Shown here in pieces: positions 22,945 through 34,188 of a stretch of 64,000 bases of DNA; positions within the stretch are counted from its first letter, which is position 1, and each line of letters begins with the position of its first letter. The notes under the pieces are model-generated. The model searched no databases. It was not told the origin of the DNA and saw only the letters and a list, made by a program, of their open reading frames with translations. Source of the DNA: Ischnura elegans (taxonomy: Eukaryota > Arthropoda > Insecta > Odonata > Coenagrionidae); contig NC_060258.1 in the NCBI RefSeq assembly GCF_921293095.1, positions 744,001-808,000 of the forward strand, read 5' to 3'. The translations under genes were made by a program, and so were the position numbers.

Positions 22945-23215
22945 TCAGTGTGCAAATGTTTGATGCAGTGCTAAAACCAGGTTTTTCCAAGTCCGATAGA
23001 AGCGATAAATTAAGAGAGATCTTTTGCCGAACGGATACATATGGGAACTCGTTTTTCCCCCGAACCATGAAGGACTGTAATAAACGCTTGTCCCAACCTC
23101 GTTAGAGCACTTAATTTTTTTAGCTGTAAACGGCTGGTGTCCTAGCACCCCCTGCCACACACCTTTTAGGCGGCTTGCGGGGTATAATGTAGATGAAGAT
23201 GAAACTAGTCGACTT
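22945..23215 (+). mobile_element. LINE 3' tail (CR1/Jockey-like)
   Basis: A short plus frame reads SDKLREIFCRTDTYGNSF, then FPRTMKDCNKRLSQPR and a stop at 23102. This is the typical end of a non-LTR ORF2 (RTd.y..SFFPRt...WN.L). It is followed by a 3' UTR with ccctgccacacaccttttaggcggcttgcggggtataatg and a tgtagatgaagatgaa microsatellite tail. The 5' part is missing. Belongs to a different LINE family from the one at 18.7 kb. Confidence 0.75.
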
Positions 23216-24719
23216 CTGTTGATACCTTTTTTTAAAAATCATTTTTGAAGACGGTATTGTATTGAAGTGCAAAATTGCACTGAAATTTCATTCCTGATTA
23301 CGTTTTCTTTTGTTTCATTATTTTGTGACACACTTGCGTGAATAATAGGGAGCTCCACTACATCACTTGGCTTCAACCGACGTCGCTCCATCTACCTTAA
23401 ATCACTGAAAACATTGTGGAGAAGGAAGTGTCCCCCTCCGAGTTTTATGGGTCCCAAACCATGCTTTGATTGTGAGTACTGTTCTGGACATTATCGGATA
23501 AAGAAAAAACTCAAGCGTGGGTGCTAAAGATAATGTGATCCATCTTTCCTTTTATCGTATAGGAAAATAATGAAGTTACATGGAGAATTTAAGATACTTT
23601 TATTTTACCCTCATATGGATTTACAAATTTAGTGACGTCGTTGGTTATTGGTTGAGTTTTAAGTTAAGAATATTAAATAATATGATTATAAATAGATTAT
23701 AGCGTTTCATACGAAACATAGTTGCATTGACATTAACATTGAGAGTGCAGTTCGCGACAAAGCGACGAGGAAATACTGAGCGCCGCAGCGGCACCTTAAA
23801 TCCAACGACGTCACTTTTTTCATTAGAGGCCAATAAAATGTAAACTATCAGCACTATGCAAACAAAATTTTTTATGTAGACGAAAATAGGCGAAAAAATA
23901 GACAAATGAAAATTTCAAAATGATCCATCGGAATGGAGAATTTATACACCACTTTTAAAACCACGAGGTGCAGGCGCAGGGAATCCATATAAGGATTTAA
24001 CTGATTATGCAGAAGACAATGCTATCTTATGACATTGGGAATTTACAGTTGTGGCTCTGTAATGTTCGGCAATGCAGAGAGCCACGCAATGGGGAAGGGT
24101 GCCTCCTGTGCCCCCCCAAATGTATCCGCCACTGGTTATGGAGGTTACCGTCAAAACGGGCGCTACAGGGAAATTTTGTAATGAATAGGCTGACAGGTGT
24201 CTGTGGCCACCAGTTAACTCATCCCTCTGTCTGGAATTTGAAGCCAGCAAAGCCCAAAGTCCTCTGGGTGGCAGTTCTCTACACTACTCCCTCACAAATG
24301 ACCAAGCTGTCGACGCAGCCTAAGAAGTATTACTAAAATTACTACTGTAATCACTCGTGCTTTCGTAGAAATATTCAGGACGTCTTTTAGTCCTACCAAA
24401 CGCCGTTCAACTTAGTTTATTTTATGTTTCAGGTTCGTTTTGGGAAATAGTAGTTGCTATTTGTTAATACTAAAACACTTACGCTTTGAATACTAGTTTA
24501 ATGAGTTTTCTATGTACATTTGATATGATATTTCTGTCGTTCATTATGTTTATGTCTTTGTGGAGTTTATCCCTTGCTAAATCCGCGGTTAATTAAAATA
24601 TTCACTTGCGTCAGAGCTAACGTAAAAGACTGGGAAAAAAGATTTTGACAACGTGGCGCCAACGTCTTTAAGATGGGCGCGGGATGAGTTGCAAACCGAA
24701 TCAAAACTGGGAGGGATGA
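23216..24719. other. No recognised gene
   Basis: Frames at 23645-23905 (minus) and 24005-24336 (both strands) show no motif and overlap each other. At 24080-24140 a ggtgcctcctgtgcccccc / tccgccactggttatgg patch looks like a worn repeat end. Nothing else recognised. Confidence 0.35.
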
Positions 24720-25290
24720 TGTTTAAATCAGTGATGCTCGCGGATGATAATACGTTGATTTTCCAGACAGCGACGAGATGCTAATGCTAAAGGGTATGCG
24801 TTGGACAATCGTTGCGAGGAATATGAATAGAGGATAAAACAGAAGACGAACATGGTTTTGCGGTTTTATATAGCATCAAGAGCTATGAATATTATTTACG
24901 CTTAAGGTAATAGTATGTGGGGAAAATACGAACAGATATTGTAAGTCAACTATTTGGGCAGCACGTTAGAGTAGTACGGATACAGCAGTTAGGAAATCAA
25001 GAAAAGAATTGCGTTACAAAATTAGGCGTTCATGTACAGGAAGGAGTAGTGTGAGAGGATCGCTGTGTAAGAGTTTAAAGATAAGTATGGTGAAGATAAA
25101 AAGGAGAGGAGGAGGAACGACAAAGTGCAGGGTATGGTGGGAGAGAAGAAGCAGATTCTTGATGAGATTTGATAAAGACAGAAGGCATGAAAGGAAGGAT
25201 TACTGATTTGGAGAAGAGATGTTGAAAAAAGTGCTGGAGGGAATTGTGTTTGGGGAATGAGGGAGATGAATGAATAGAATAGGAAACGGT
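24720..25290 (+). mobile_element. LINE reverse transcriptase fragment, decayed
   Basis: Recognisable pieces in changing plus frames. Near 24735 there is an ADDNTLIFQ-like word (RT active-site region), then DNRCEEYE and KTNMVL (the C.EY...IN..KTK.M.. block). At about 25090-25240 there are GEKKQILDEI, RQKA and EEMLKKVLEGIVFGE, which match the post-RT GEKR.iLdeIr.Rq..WiGHvLR....LkkVLEG..fG block. Several frameshifts and stops show an old copy. No 3' tail was delimited. Confidence 0.7.
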
Positions 25291-26631
25291 GGTAATTTAA
25301 TAGGAATCGTACACTGTTCTATTTTAAAAATTGATTTAAACCAAAACATTAACATATATAATAAAAAATTAACAATTAACTCCCATTTCATGATCAATTA
25401 TATGAAAAAGTGAGTTAAAAAACGGAAATAAAATGATATATAGGAGTAAAAAATTAATTTCTATTTCCAGCCACATTTAAAAAAGTAGAAAATAATATCC
25501 AACGGCTGCTTACTTTATTTATATAAATTCAAGTAGAAAAGAAAAGTTTCAAGTTGAAATAAAGTGTTACAAGAACATTTAAAGTATCAAAAACGAAAAT
25601 TTTTTTAAATGTAAGATTATATTACTTTTTCTAAAAGACAAGTCTGACACATTTTGACCTGCAAGCAATACTGTTATTATCTTATAAAAATTGCATTATC
25701 CTTAAATATTATTTCACCCTTTCTTTGCTTTGATAGAGTGGAATTCTGCAATCGATTTTAATTTTCAGAGCAACCTTTGCCAAGTGAATATCTCAATTAT
25801 TCCTTCATCAGTACCGGACTTTTAACGTTCATCGATAATCTTTATTGTAAACTCTAGGCATGATAAGAGTTTTCTTATCTATTTTAAACGAAATGCCAGA
25901 GCCTACTTGGTAAGCAAAAGATTCGTGTTTAAATATTAAAAACCCTTCAAATGAAGTAGAATAGTTATTTTTGTCTATTTATTTTCACGCACTTCATTTG
26001 TTTTATTAAGTGAAACAACATTATAGTTTCCAATTTCATTAAAATGAAGCGATTTCCATTCTCTTTGATTCTCAAATTATCTGATGGTAATTTTTAAAGT
26101 TTTTATATTACTTTAAATCGAAATGAGAAATGAAGAGCTAATACAACAGTAACATTGACAGCCGTCGAGAGTTACATAAAAGATTTTCTGGAAAATGCCA
26201 TCACGTACATTCTTTCTTATGTTCAAGGTAATTGGAACTAATTGATCCCGAATAATAAAATATGTCACTATACATTCCATTATGAATTCATACCGTTCAT
26301 CTCGCTCTCTCCCCTGATGTCCTCAAATTGATGTCTAAACACAATGAAGTCTTATGCAGTTCGTCTCATTCCCAGTCGGCACAGAATCCTCCGTATCTAA
26401 TTCGTATGCAGATAGTATCCATTGACGAAAAGCGACGGAGCGGTAGTCTGTCTGTCTGGGTTCCATCTTCACTCTCTTTCATTTCACATTCTTCGCATGC
26501 CTTCCATTTCTTTATATTATTTCTTTCTTGACTCTAAAATTAAAAGTATCTTTCTAAATTTTCATCATTTTAAATAGGTTTGAGATCTCAATAACTAATT
26601 CAATGATTTCATTAAGAGCCGTGAAGAAGTC
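25291..26631. other. No recognised gene
   Basis: Very AT-rich. The interval 26370-26450 shares a cggcacagaa.cct / ttcgtatg.agatagtatccattgac block with 40265-40375 (inverted), a small dispersed repeat. Confidence 0.45.
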
Positions 26632-27020
26632 AAATATTTTTCAAAAGATTTACCCGAGTGCAATATTCTGATAAAATATCCCAATAAAATTGTTCATCCC
26701 TTCAACCTACCTCGTCCTGATGTCCCGAAATGGATGTCTTAATACACCTTATAGTTGTGTATTTCTTCATTTTCTCTTTACTTTAACAATCTTATCTCAT
26801 TCCCGATATTAATGTCCGTAACTTATTACTCCGATTTGAAATGGTTTTGCAGCAAACATTTGTTTACTTCAATTGTTGATTGAAACATGAAAACGGCGGA
26901 AGTTATGTGCGAAGACGAATATTCCACGCAGCGAAATACAATTTTATAGAGTTGATAATAAAAGGAATGGTAAATCGCACATTTTATATTAAATATAATC
27001 AACAAAACAATCCACACATA
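26632..27020 (+). repeat. 389-bp direct repeat, copy 1
   Basis: Nearly identical to 27101-27489, at an offset of 469 bp. From aaatatttttcaaaagattt to atccacacata, only scattered substitutions and one compensated indel were seen. It lies about 1 kb upstream of the SWIM/YqaJ gene. The 80 bp between the copies is unique. No open frame is shared. Confidence 0.9.
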
Positions 27021-27100
27021 TTTTACCCTTTGCTAACAAATGCGTAATACTACAGCGCCTACATAGGTCACTTTCGAGACTAATATTAACCCTAGAAGTA

Positions 27101-27489
27101 AAATATTTTTCAAAAGATTTACCCGAGTGCAATATTCTGATAAAATATCCCAATAAAATTGTTCATCCCTTCAACCTACCTTGTCCTGATGTCCCGAAAT
27201 TGATGTCTTAACACACCTTATAGTTGTGTATTTCTTCATTTTCTCTTTACTTTAACAATCTTATCTCATTCCCGATATTAATGTCCGTAACTTATTACTC
27301 CGATTTGAAATGGTTTTGCAGCAAACATTTGTTTACTTCAATTGTTGATTGAAACATGGAAACGGCGGAAGTTATGTGCGAAGACGAATATTACACGCAG
27401 CGAAATGCAATTTTAAGAGTTGATAATAAAAGGAATGATAAATCTCACACTTTATATTAAATATAATCAACCAAAAAAATCCACACATA
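27101..27489 (+). repeat. 389-bp direct repeat, copy 2
   Basis: Second copy of 26632-27020. The low divergence implies a fairly recent local duplication. Its right edge is about 45 bp from the start of the sequence shared with the 14.9 kb promoter copy (27535). Confidence 0.9.
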
Positions 27490-27534
27490 GTTGCATACTT
27501 ACATACAGATAACAGATGAATAATTGAATCTTTA

Positions 27535-27900
27535 ATAGGGAACCAGCATACATTTCAGAAAAAGTTGTTAGCTCCAAAATCATGTAGAAATAAATGTTTG
27601 CGTTTCACGGTGAAAAGGATTCATTATTTTTTGATGTAGTTAGCGATATTTAATTCATTAAAGTTCAAGAGAATTTTCAAATACGAGAGGGACTCGAAAA
27701 CACCCGATGATTGGCTGGCGGCAAAATGACGTCATAATTCAGTACGAGGAAGCAGCATAGGCATAAGGACACAAGCGACGGCGTGGTCGTGAGTCATTTC
27801 TTGAATTGCAGTCGTAGTTCGAGTAATTTATTGGAGTCCGTGTTAGCTGAGGGCTATTATTTAATTTTTTCCCTCCACTGAAAACCGCTGATAACTTAAA
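27535..27900 (+). promoter_or_regulatory. 5' region of the SWIM/YqaJ gene, with CRE-like site
   Basis: Immediately upstream of exon 1. It carries TGACGTCA at 27727-27734 (a CRE palindrome) and a GC-richer patch around acaagcgacggcgtgg (27770). No TATA box is obvious. The whole stretch has a diverged inverted copy at 14890-14643 plus 10952-10812, and the CRE is kept in both. Sequence kept up to, but not into, the coding exon suggests a promoter/5' UTR module. Its function is inferred from position only. Confidence 0.5.
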
Positions 27901-28031
27901 ATGATGGAATATGGTTTTTCTAAGGCTGATTCTGGCAACCTTCCTGTTGTTGATTCAATCATGACAGCAAGGTATTTCAGGGAAACTGATGACTTCATCG
28001 GCGCCGAAAGTAGTTGCCGAAAAATAGAAAG
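27901..28031 (+). CDS. SWIM/YqaJ gene, exon 1
   Basis: Two ATGs in tandem at 27901; the frame reads MMEYGFSKADSGNLPVVD, then SIMTARYFRETDDFIGAESS and CRKIE. The ...yF..td.Fi.aE... spacing is usual just before the SYGD block in this family. The exon ends AG|GTAATA, leaving two bases of a codon to be completed by the first base of exon 2. Upstream there is no longer frame, so the ATG at 27901 is taken as the start. Confidence 0.7.
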
Positions 28032-28151
28032 GTAATATCGGATAATCTGAAGTGTTTCTGAAATTTTTTCTAGTTTTAATCAATGTGTGCTTTGCGTGTA
28101 ATTAACTCGAAAGCGAGTATTCTCTACGTGAGATGCTTATTCTTTCGGCAG

Positions 28152-28348
28152 GTCCGGTAGAATGTCTTATGGTGACTCGGCATTGGGCTATGTGCAGGTG
28201 AAAAGATGTGGAAATATATGTTTCATGCGAGCCAGAGTGACTCCAGAACATAAAGTACGAAGCAAATGCTATATCGTGGTGGTGGAAGTGGACGAGGAAA
28301 TTTACATCATTAACAATGCTGAATGCCTTGACTGCAAGGCTGCTAAAG
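28152..28348 (+). CDS. SWIM/YqaJ gene, exon 2
   Basis: Acceptor ttctttcggcag at 28140-28151. The exon gives the SYGDSALGYVQVKR block, GNICFMRARVTPEHKVRSK, and the first half of the SWIM finger (ECLDCKAAK). It ends AAAG|GTGAGG, one base into the next codon. The open frame would run on to 28437 into the intron, but the family alignment stops precisely at the GT, so the splice is preferred. Confidence 0.8.
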
Positions 28349-28902
28349 GTGAGGGCATATATTTATTTTACAGTGATAAATTTCAGAGCACATTGGAGAA
28401 ATATAGTTACTGGTGCATGAATGAGAAAGCATTTTAGTTACCTAAAGGTTATTTTTATGTTTCACTTAACAGTTACAATGTGAATCATAATGTGACTATT
28501 CTGTGAAGTTATTTTCTTCACATTCACAAGTTCTTCACCTGAAGGACGAAAATTCATTTTCATTCTTCTCCTGTTTTATTCTTTATGAATGAATTTTATT
28601 TTGTGCTGATATAATGACTGCTTTCTGACATCTTATCTGAAGTTACCATCTTAGTTATGCTTTGACTGCTAACATTTGGATTAACTTTATTACTCTTCTT
28701 CATCCATTTATTCATTTTCAAGAGAGGTTTTCTCTGTCTCTTTGGCATAATGCAGTATCTACTTTGCTTCTTTAAGCAATGACCAAGTTTATAGCTTTGA
28801 CATCTGGCCTAGGCCATAACCATGCCTGCACCCAAAGAAAAAAATCTTACCTTTATAGTCATACGAGGGGAGAACACGTACCTTGCTCTGCCTTTTGCAA
28901 TG

Positions 28903-29013
28903 GCACATTTTTTATGGCCTTTGGAATGGTGAACACTTCTCTGTACCAGTAGTGGTTCCATACAGAGACTTCAGAGATGTGTTCACAATTCCGAAGGCCA
29001 TAAAAATATGCTC
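28903..29013. repeat. Hairpin in intron 2
   Basis: The arm tttatggcctttggaatggt + gaacac with ctctgta is mirrored by tacagag and gtgttcacaattccgaaggc + cataaa about 15 to 75 bp further on. A few mismatches. It is a foldback remnant, or a structure within the intron RNA. Confidence 0.55.
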
Positions 29014-29672
29014 ATACGTCAAACTTAAGGACCATGTAAGTTATACTATCCAGGCTCTTTGATGCTGATAAACAGTAAAAAAATAGATACCAATTTAATC
29101 ACAAAATTATTATCTTTCAACTAAAACAGAAATATAGTGCTAGGGTCCATGTTCGGTGGAATGTATCTGGGACCAAAACTTTTTTGGGACAACATTTAAG
29201 AGTACTCATTACTTTGTCTTGAAGTTTGGTGCATGTTAAATCCAATTACATTGGAGACTATGGATGTAACACCCTGCCTGAATCTTTATGGACTGAGCAT
29301 TCTCCAGTTTTGCAATCAAAATTCTCACTACCTTATTCCAATATCAAAATATTTTTGTTTTGTCCCTTTTACCCTTCCTGTACAGCTTCTTCTCACTTTC
29401 CTTCCAAGAATTCTAAAATTTTAACAGAACCTCGTTTATTTATCATTATTCTGCTTAGTCTTCTCAAAATACTGTTTTTATGGTGACTTTCTTGTGGCAT
29501 TCAAATTTTCATGCTTACTTCACATTTAACATATGCATATAATATATAAAAAATTAAAGATAAACGTGTCCAATGTGATCCTCACATCAGTAGTGACTCT
29601 GCTTCTTGTCCTTGGTTAGAGAAATAGTGTTCAATCTGAATTTATGTTAAGTTTTACCATGCTGTAATTAAT

Positions 29673-31695
29673 GGCTGCTATTATGGATAAGCGTTGCAAA
29701 AAATAGCATATGCTATTCCGCGGGTCATTATTGCAACGACCCCGTATTATGAATGAAGCGTAGTAATAATTTTGTTCGGAATAGCACCATGCTATTTCTT
29801 GCGCGAGCTATTTGGAAGCTCCGCCTCTTCCGGTATGAAAAACTTTCGGAACAGTTTGCGTAAACAATGAGGGAGAAGATATTTTTATATATTTTTCTGT
29901 ATTTTACGGGATATTGACTTGAAGTTATAAATAATTACTTTATTTACATTTAAAAATTATATTAAACCTTGGAAGTATATAATACGCTTTGAAAATCTCA
30001 TTTAAGAAATCAGCTGTTTGTTGTGGTTGTGATAATTTCCCAATGGCTTCAGACAAGTGGGTTAAGGTGGGTTAGGTCATAATTTCGTTGTTATAATGAT
30101 GATTTATCGGACATAAATATTCAATGATTTACCTATATCCGATCGGTCCTTCACCGTGAGATATATGCTATGCGAAATAATCATTGAAAGCTAAATTTGT
30201 TTGATTTTCTTCGTAAATGTGTTAGGCTTCGAAGTCTGTTTGTTGCATATCAGAAATAATATGTATCAACTTTTATTGTATTGCTCGTGACGATATCGTT
30301 TTACTGTATGAACTAGAAGCTTTCGTTTCTAATGTTATCTATATATTATATGACTCCCTAATTTCAGTGTTCATTCTCTGTTTAGGAAATGAAGTAGGTG
30401 GCAACGTCACAGCTGTGCGTACATGTATTATGATGGAATAGTATCGATATTTGAGCTGCATATTTGGAAAAAGCAGAGGGAGGTGATGGTGAATTTGAGG
30501 ATGGATGGAACAGCTGTGAAAAAGTGAATCTAGCAATAGTGAATCGTGTGGAAAGTGCTGTTGTGTCAGATATCATTGTTTTCGTATCAGCTGATTTTAA
30601 TTTGCTCACTGAAATTTTTGATAGACCCTGAACTGTGCCGATAAACTGAAACTTAATTGTGTGAATAACTTACTTGTCTATAGAGGAAACAATTTGTATT
30701 CAATTCCACATGATATATATTGCATTAATGATGTAGTGCATGGATATTCCATTAAACGTTTGTGGTGAATCATATTTGTTCGGAAACTTTATTGGTGTTC
30801 GGAGAAATCCTTTGTTTTCAAGCAAGTAATTCAAGTCGACTGCCCGTGTTTATAATTTAGTAAATTTTTAGTTTTAATTGTAGAAGGCAGCGAGTAGTGG
30901 GGAAAACAATTTCGACTCGTTGCATGTATTTGTATATACTGTCCAATTGAGGAAATGAACGGCTGATCAAAGTATATGGTATTATTATGGTAATATATGG
31001 TTTTCATTGAAAGCTATAACTATTAATATATTTGGCGAGTTAGTGTGTTCACACAAGCTTGAAAATTTTCAAGAATCGACCTGATAGCCTACATTGAGGA
31101 TATTTTTAGTAGCAAGTCAAGTGATGAAATAAAATTATGAATTGTAAATATGAATAAAACACGGAAAATTTGGGCTAATGGTAGTAATTCTTTGCATTAA
31201 TTGTTATTGTTTTCGTACTGTCGATGAAGCAAGCTTGTGCTTCATATATTAAGCTCGAATATTAATTCCTAACCAAATCACTTAACTAGTTAAATATTCA
31301 TCACTTATGCTACTATTATTTAATTAAAATAAAGCTGATATCATTTTATTTTTGGCTATTACTCCATTTTTCAATGCTTGATTAGATTACTTTAACCTCA
31401 GAAAAACAATTCGACATCGCAATGCGCACGTTTTCTGGGTTGCAATACCGAATTGCTCGGCATCGAAGACCGCGTATTATTATTGCAACCCTATCGGTTG
31501 CAATTCGCCGTTCATAATAGTAAATAGCAACGGGCCTATGCTATTCTGAGAATTACGTCTTCCGGTGTAGTAAAAACACGAATTGCAACCGTTCGTAATA
31601 CCAAATAGCATAGGCGTTGCAATACGCTATATTATAGCAACATCGGTTGCAATATCGAAGAATAGCATAATGCTATTCCATCCATAATAGCAGCC
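29673..31695 (-). mobile_element. 2 kb TIR element, copy 2, inside intron 2
   Basis: Inverted relative to copy 1 (20565-22576), matching over the full length with scattered substitutions and small indels. Ends GGCTGCTATTATGGAT and its inverse ATCCATAATAGCAGCC, with AAT immediately outside both ends (29670-29672, 31696-31698). The independent flanks show these are two separate insertions and not one inverted segmental duplication. No transposase frame. Confidence 0.8.
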
Positions 31696-31751
31696 AATGT
31701 ATTATTATTGTTGTTTTATGGGAATTGTATGGAATTTTATTTTCTTTGAAG

Positions 31752-32126
31752 GTGGCTGCAAACATGTTGTGGCAGTGTTGATGTGGCTTCATAGAAGAAG
31801 TGAAGAACCTGCTCCTACCTCAACAGTTTGTTATTGGCGGAAATCTCGTCTATTAAGTGTAGTTGATGGGGAAAGGTGCATAACTGCCAAAGAGATAGGC
31901 ACAAAAAGGGATGAACCAGAATCGGTAAAAGAAGCATCAGACACCAACTTTTTAAATGCTGTTTTGGCAGAAAGGGAGAATTTATGTCCGAATAGTATAC
32001 TCATGAAACATTTCAATGGCACAGATGATGTTGATAACCTTTCTCTCCTCCTACTTAGCCGTAAGTTTTTTACTGATGGAGGTGGAACATTTTCTGACTT
32101 TATTGATTTTTGCAGCTGCATAATGA
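31752..32126 (+). CDS. SWIM/YqaJ gene, exon 3, left part
   Basis: The first codon is completed with the last base of exon 2. It reads GGCKHVVAVLMWLHRRSEEP (second half of the SWIM finger and the WxHRRSEEP hallmark), then STVCYWRKSRLLSVV. A less conserved linker follows, up to FIDFCSCIMT. At 32127 the CCCTATTGG end of a TIR element begins, so the frame beyond it (to 32164) is transposon sequence. Confidence 0.8.
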
Positions 32127-33156
32127 CCCTATTGGAAAAAATCAATGGGAAAAAATTCAATTGAAATGTTCCATTGAAAAGTGACAAATTATAATGGAAC
32201 AGTTCAATTGAAAAATTTTACAATTGAAAAAAAAATCCATTGAAATTTGTCACTTTTCAATGGAACAGTTCAATTGAAAAAATTACAAATACATTAATGC
32301 ATCCAATATGGTAAACTTATTATTAGGTAGAATATACTTAGCATCTAAATTTCACGAATCCCGAATTCTGAATAAATAAAACATGTGAACAAAAATTAAA
32401 GTTGAAATATTTTTAGAAGCAGTGTCATGAAAACTTTAATTGGGCTTTTCCACATCTTACATCACTTCTCACAATCATGAATAGTTATCGAAAATCAGTA
32501 TATTTTTGCCATGATTATCAGAACAACAACTATACCATGAGAGCCACATCTTTTACCAATTCAAACAACGTTGAATAGTTATCGAAAAGAAGACGTTTTT
32601 CCGCGATTAGCGATAACAACTTCACCAACAAATATCTCACACGTCTTTATCTAAGAAAGGCTTCTTTAAAATACTGATACATATACTTCTGGTTTGACGT
32701 GAAACCAACATAACTTGTTTTTCACAACAGAAACATGTCACTCATGTTTATACAAGAACACGGGAATTTCACTTCACACAAACAAACCTGCGTGATACAC
32801 ACTATTCCGACAATGCTAGTAGTTTTTTGTCGGCGACGTAACGCACGTACGCATAATTAAGTTATATAAATATGCTTACATTTTAAACACAAACGTTAGT
32901 ATAACCAGTCAAAAAACTGAAGGCAAACGATACATTACTAAATGAACACACTACAGCACAACAATCACATCAAGACTTCCACTATATATCACGGAAGAAA
33001 CACACGAATGACCTAAAACAACGCTGTGGGGATCAAGCACAGGTTAAATAACAACGATACTAAATAGTCTTTTCTCCACTAGCAAAAAATTAACCACCAC
33101 TGACCACAACCCAGTCAACCATGTGCACGTAAACATATGAATAACGGTGTAACGGT

Positions 33157-33173
33157 ATTTTTGATTTCATTGA
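33157..33173 (+). repeat. Target-site duplication of the Penelope-like insertion, left
   Basis: ATTTTTGATTTCATTGA at 33157-33173; the right partner at 36457-36474 is the same with one extra A (ATTTTTGATTTCAATTGA). Length and imperfect match are usual for Penelope-like insertions. Confidence 0.6.
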
Positions 33174-33377
33174 ACGTAGGTTTTCGCAGCGAGGGGCATC
33201 GTTGACAATGGCTTCCGGGTGCAGCTGCGTGTTGCGCTTTGTCGTGCAAGCTTTCGCGACCGTTGCAGGACGCATCATCAGGCGATGAATGAAATTACGG
33301 AATCGGTGGTCAATTAATATACTCGTCCACCTCCCCCGTAGTGGGGAAGGGGGGCGGAGTTGACGTCAGCAGAACTC

Positions 33378-34188
33378 TCACCCCTGTCCTTGAGCGACGA
33401 GCGGACTCTTCTTGTCGAGCGAATAACCTTGTTGGTAACATATTCGTTTTCTTCTCTTTCGGAAAATCGTTTTCCACGTCTGGCTGAGTTTAACGCCGTC
33501 CACTCTGTTGAAATTTTGGGGGCATTTTTCAATTTCAATAGCCTCCCGAATTAGTCGTCGATGATAGAATTTTTCTTGGGCTAACACCTGCGTCTCGTCG
33601 ATTAAAATTCGATGTCCGTCTTCTGAGTAGGCATGCTCCGCTATCGCCGACTTGTCCGTGTCACGATGTAATATCGCACGGCTATGTTCTTTGAGACGAG
33701 AAGTCACGGAGCGCCCTGTCTGCCCGACGTAAGATTTCCCGCATGAGCACGGGATTCTATAAACGCCTTCCACGTTGAGGGGATGTAGTCGGTCCTTGGC
33801 AGATGGAAACAAGTCGCTCATCTTCTTTAATGCTCTGTGGCGCGTCACGATGCCTGCTTTTCTCAGCACACGCGAAATTCTCTCAGACGTTCCAGCGACG
33901 TATGGGATGGTGGCATAGGCTACTGGCTTGTTTTTCTCTCTTCTCTCCGCGCAATCTTCAGGTAGGCGTTTATTCGGAATTCTTGCCTGGCGATGGATGA
34001 AGGCTTCCGAATATCCATTCTGTCTGAAGGCTTCTTTCACGCGATCCTCTTCTTTCTTCAGAGCACCATCGTCAGAAACCACTCTGGCCCTATGAAGTAG
34101 TGTTTTCATGACCGATGCTTTCTGTTGAGGATGATGGTGGGAGTGCGCGTGGAGGTAACGGTCCGTGTGTGTTGCTTTTCTGTACACC
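33378..34188 (-). CDS. Inverted partial PLE copy: GIY-YIG endonuclease region
   Basis: Minus frame, open through the arm, carrying VYRKATHTDRYLHAHSHHH, AERREKNKPVAYATIPYVAG, VYRIPCSCGKSYVGQTGRS and SRLKEHSRAILH. This is the C-terminal GIY-YIG-type nuclease domain and the connector before it. It is nearly identical to residues in the plus-strand copy; one visible difference is S for T in CGK(S/T)YVGQ. The open frame runs on past 34188 into the plus copy's antisense strand by chance, to 34286. Without an RT it is not a functional unit. Confidence 0.85.

Larger units (their letters stand above)
28349..31751 (+). other. Intron 2 of the SWIM/YqaJ gene
   Basis: A 3.4-kb intron, GT at 28349 and AG at 31750-31751 (ttttctttgaag). 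It contains a ~105-bp hairpin (28903-29013) and the second 2-kb TIR element (29673-31695), which makes up most of it and ends only 56 bp before the acceptor. Open frames at 29226-29486 and those inside the TIR element show no motif. Confidence 0.75.

Noticed and set aside
26632-27489. CRISPR-like direct repeats
   Set aside because: Two 389-bp copies in eukaryotic DNA are a segmental duplication; no short regular repeat-spacer pattern exists anywhere in the window.
28352-28437. Read-through of exon 2 to a stop at 28437
   Set aside because: Family similarity ends exactly at the GT donor, and exon 3 supplies the missing half of the SWIM finger.
34125-34188. First ~22 codons of the long PLE reading frame
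   Set aside because: They are antisense of the inverted partial copy, so they are not genuine PLE N-terminus.
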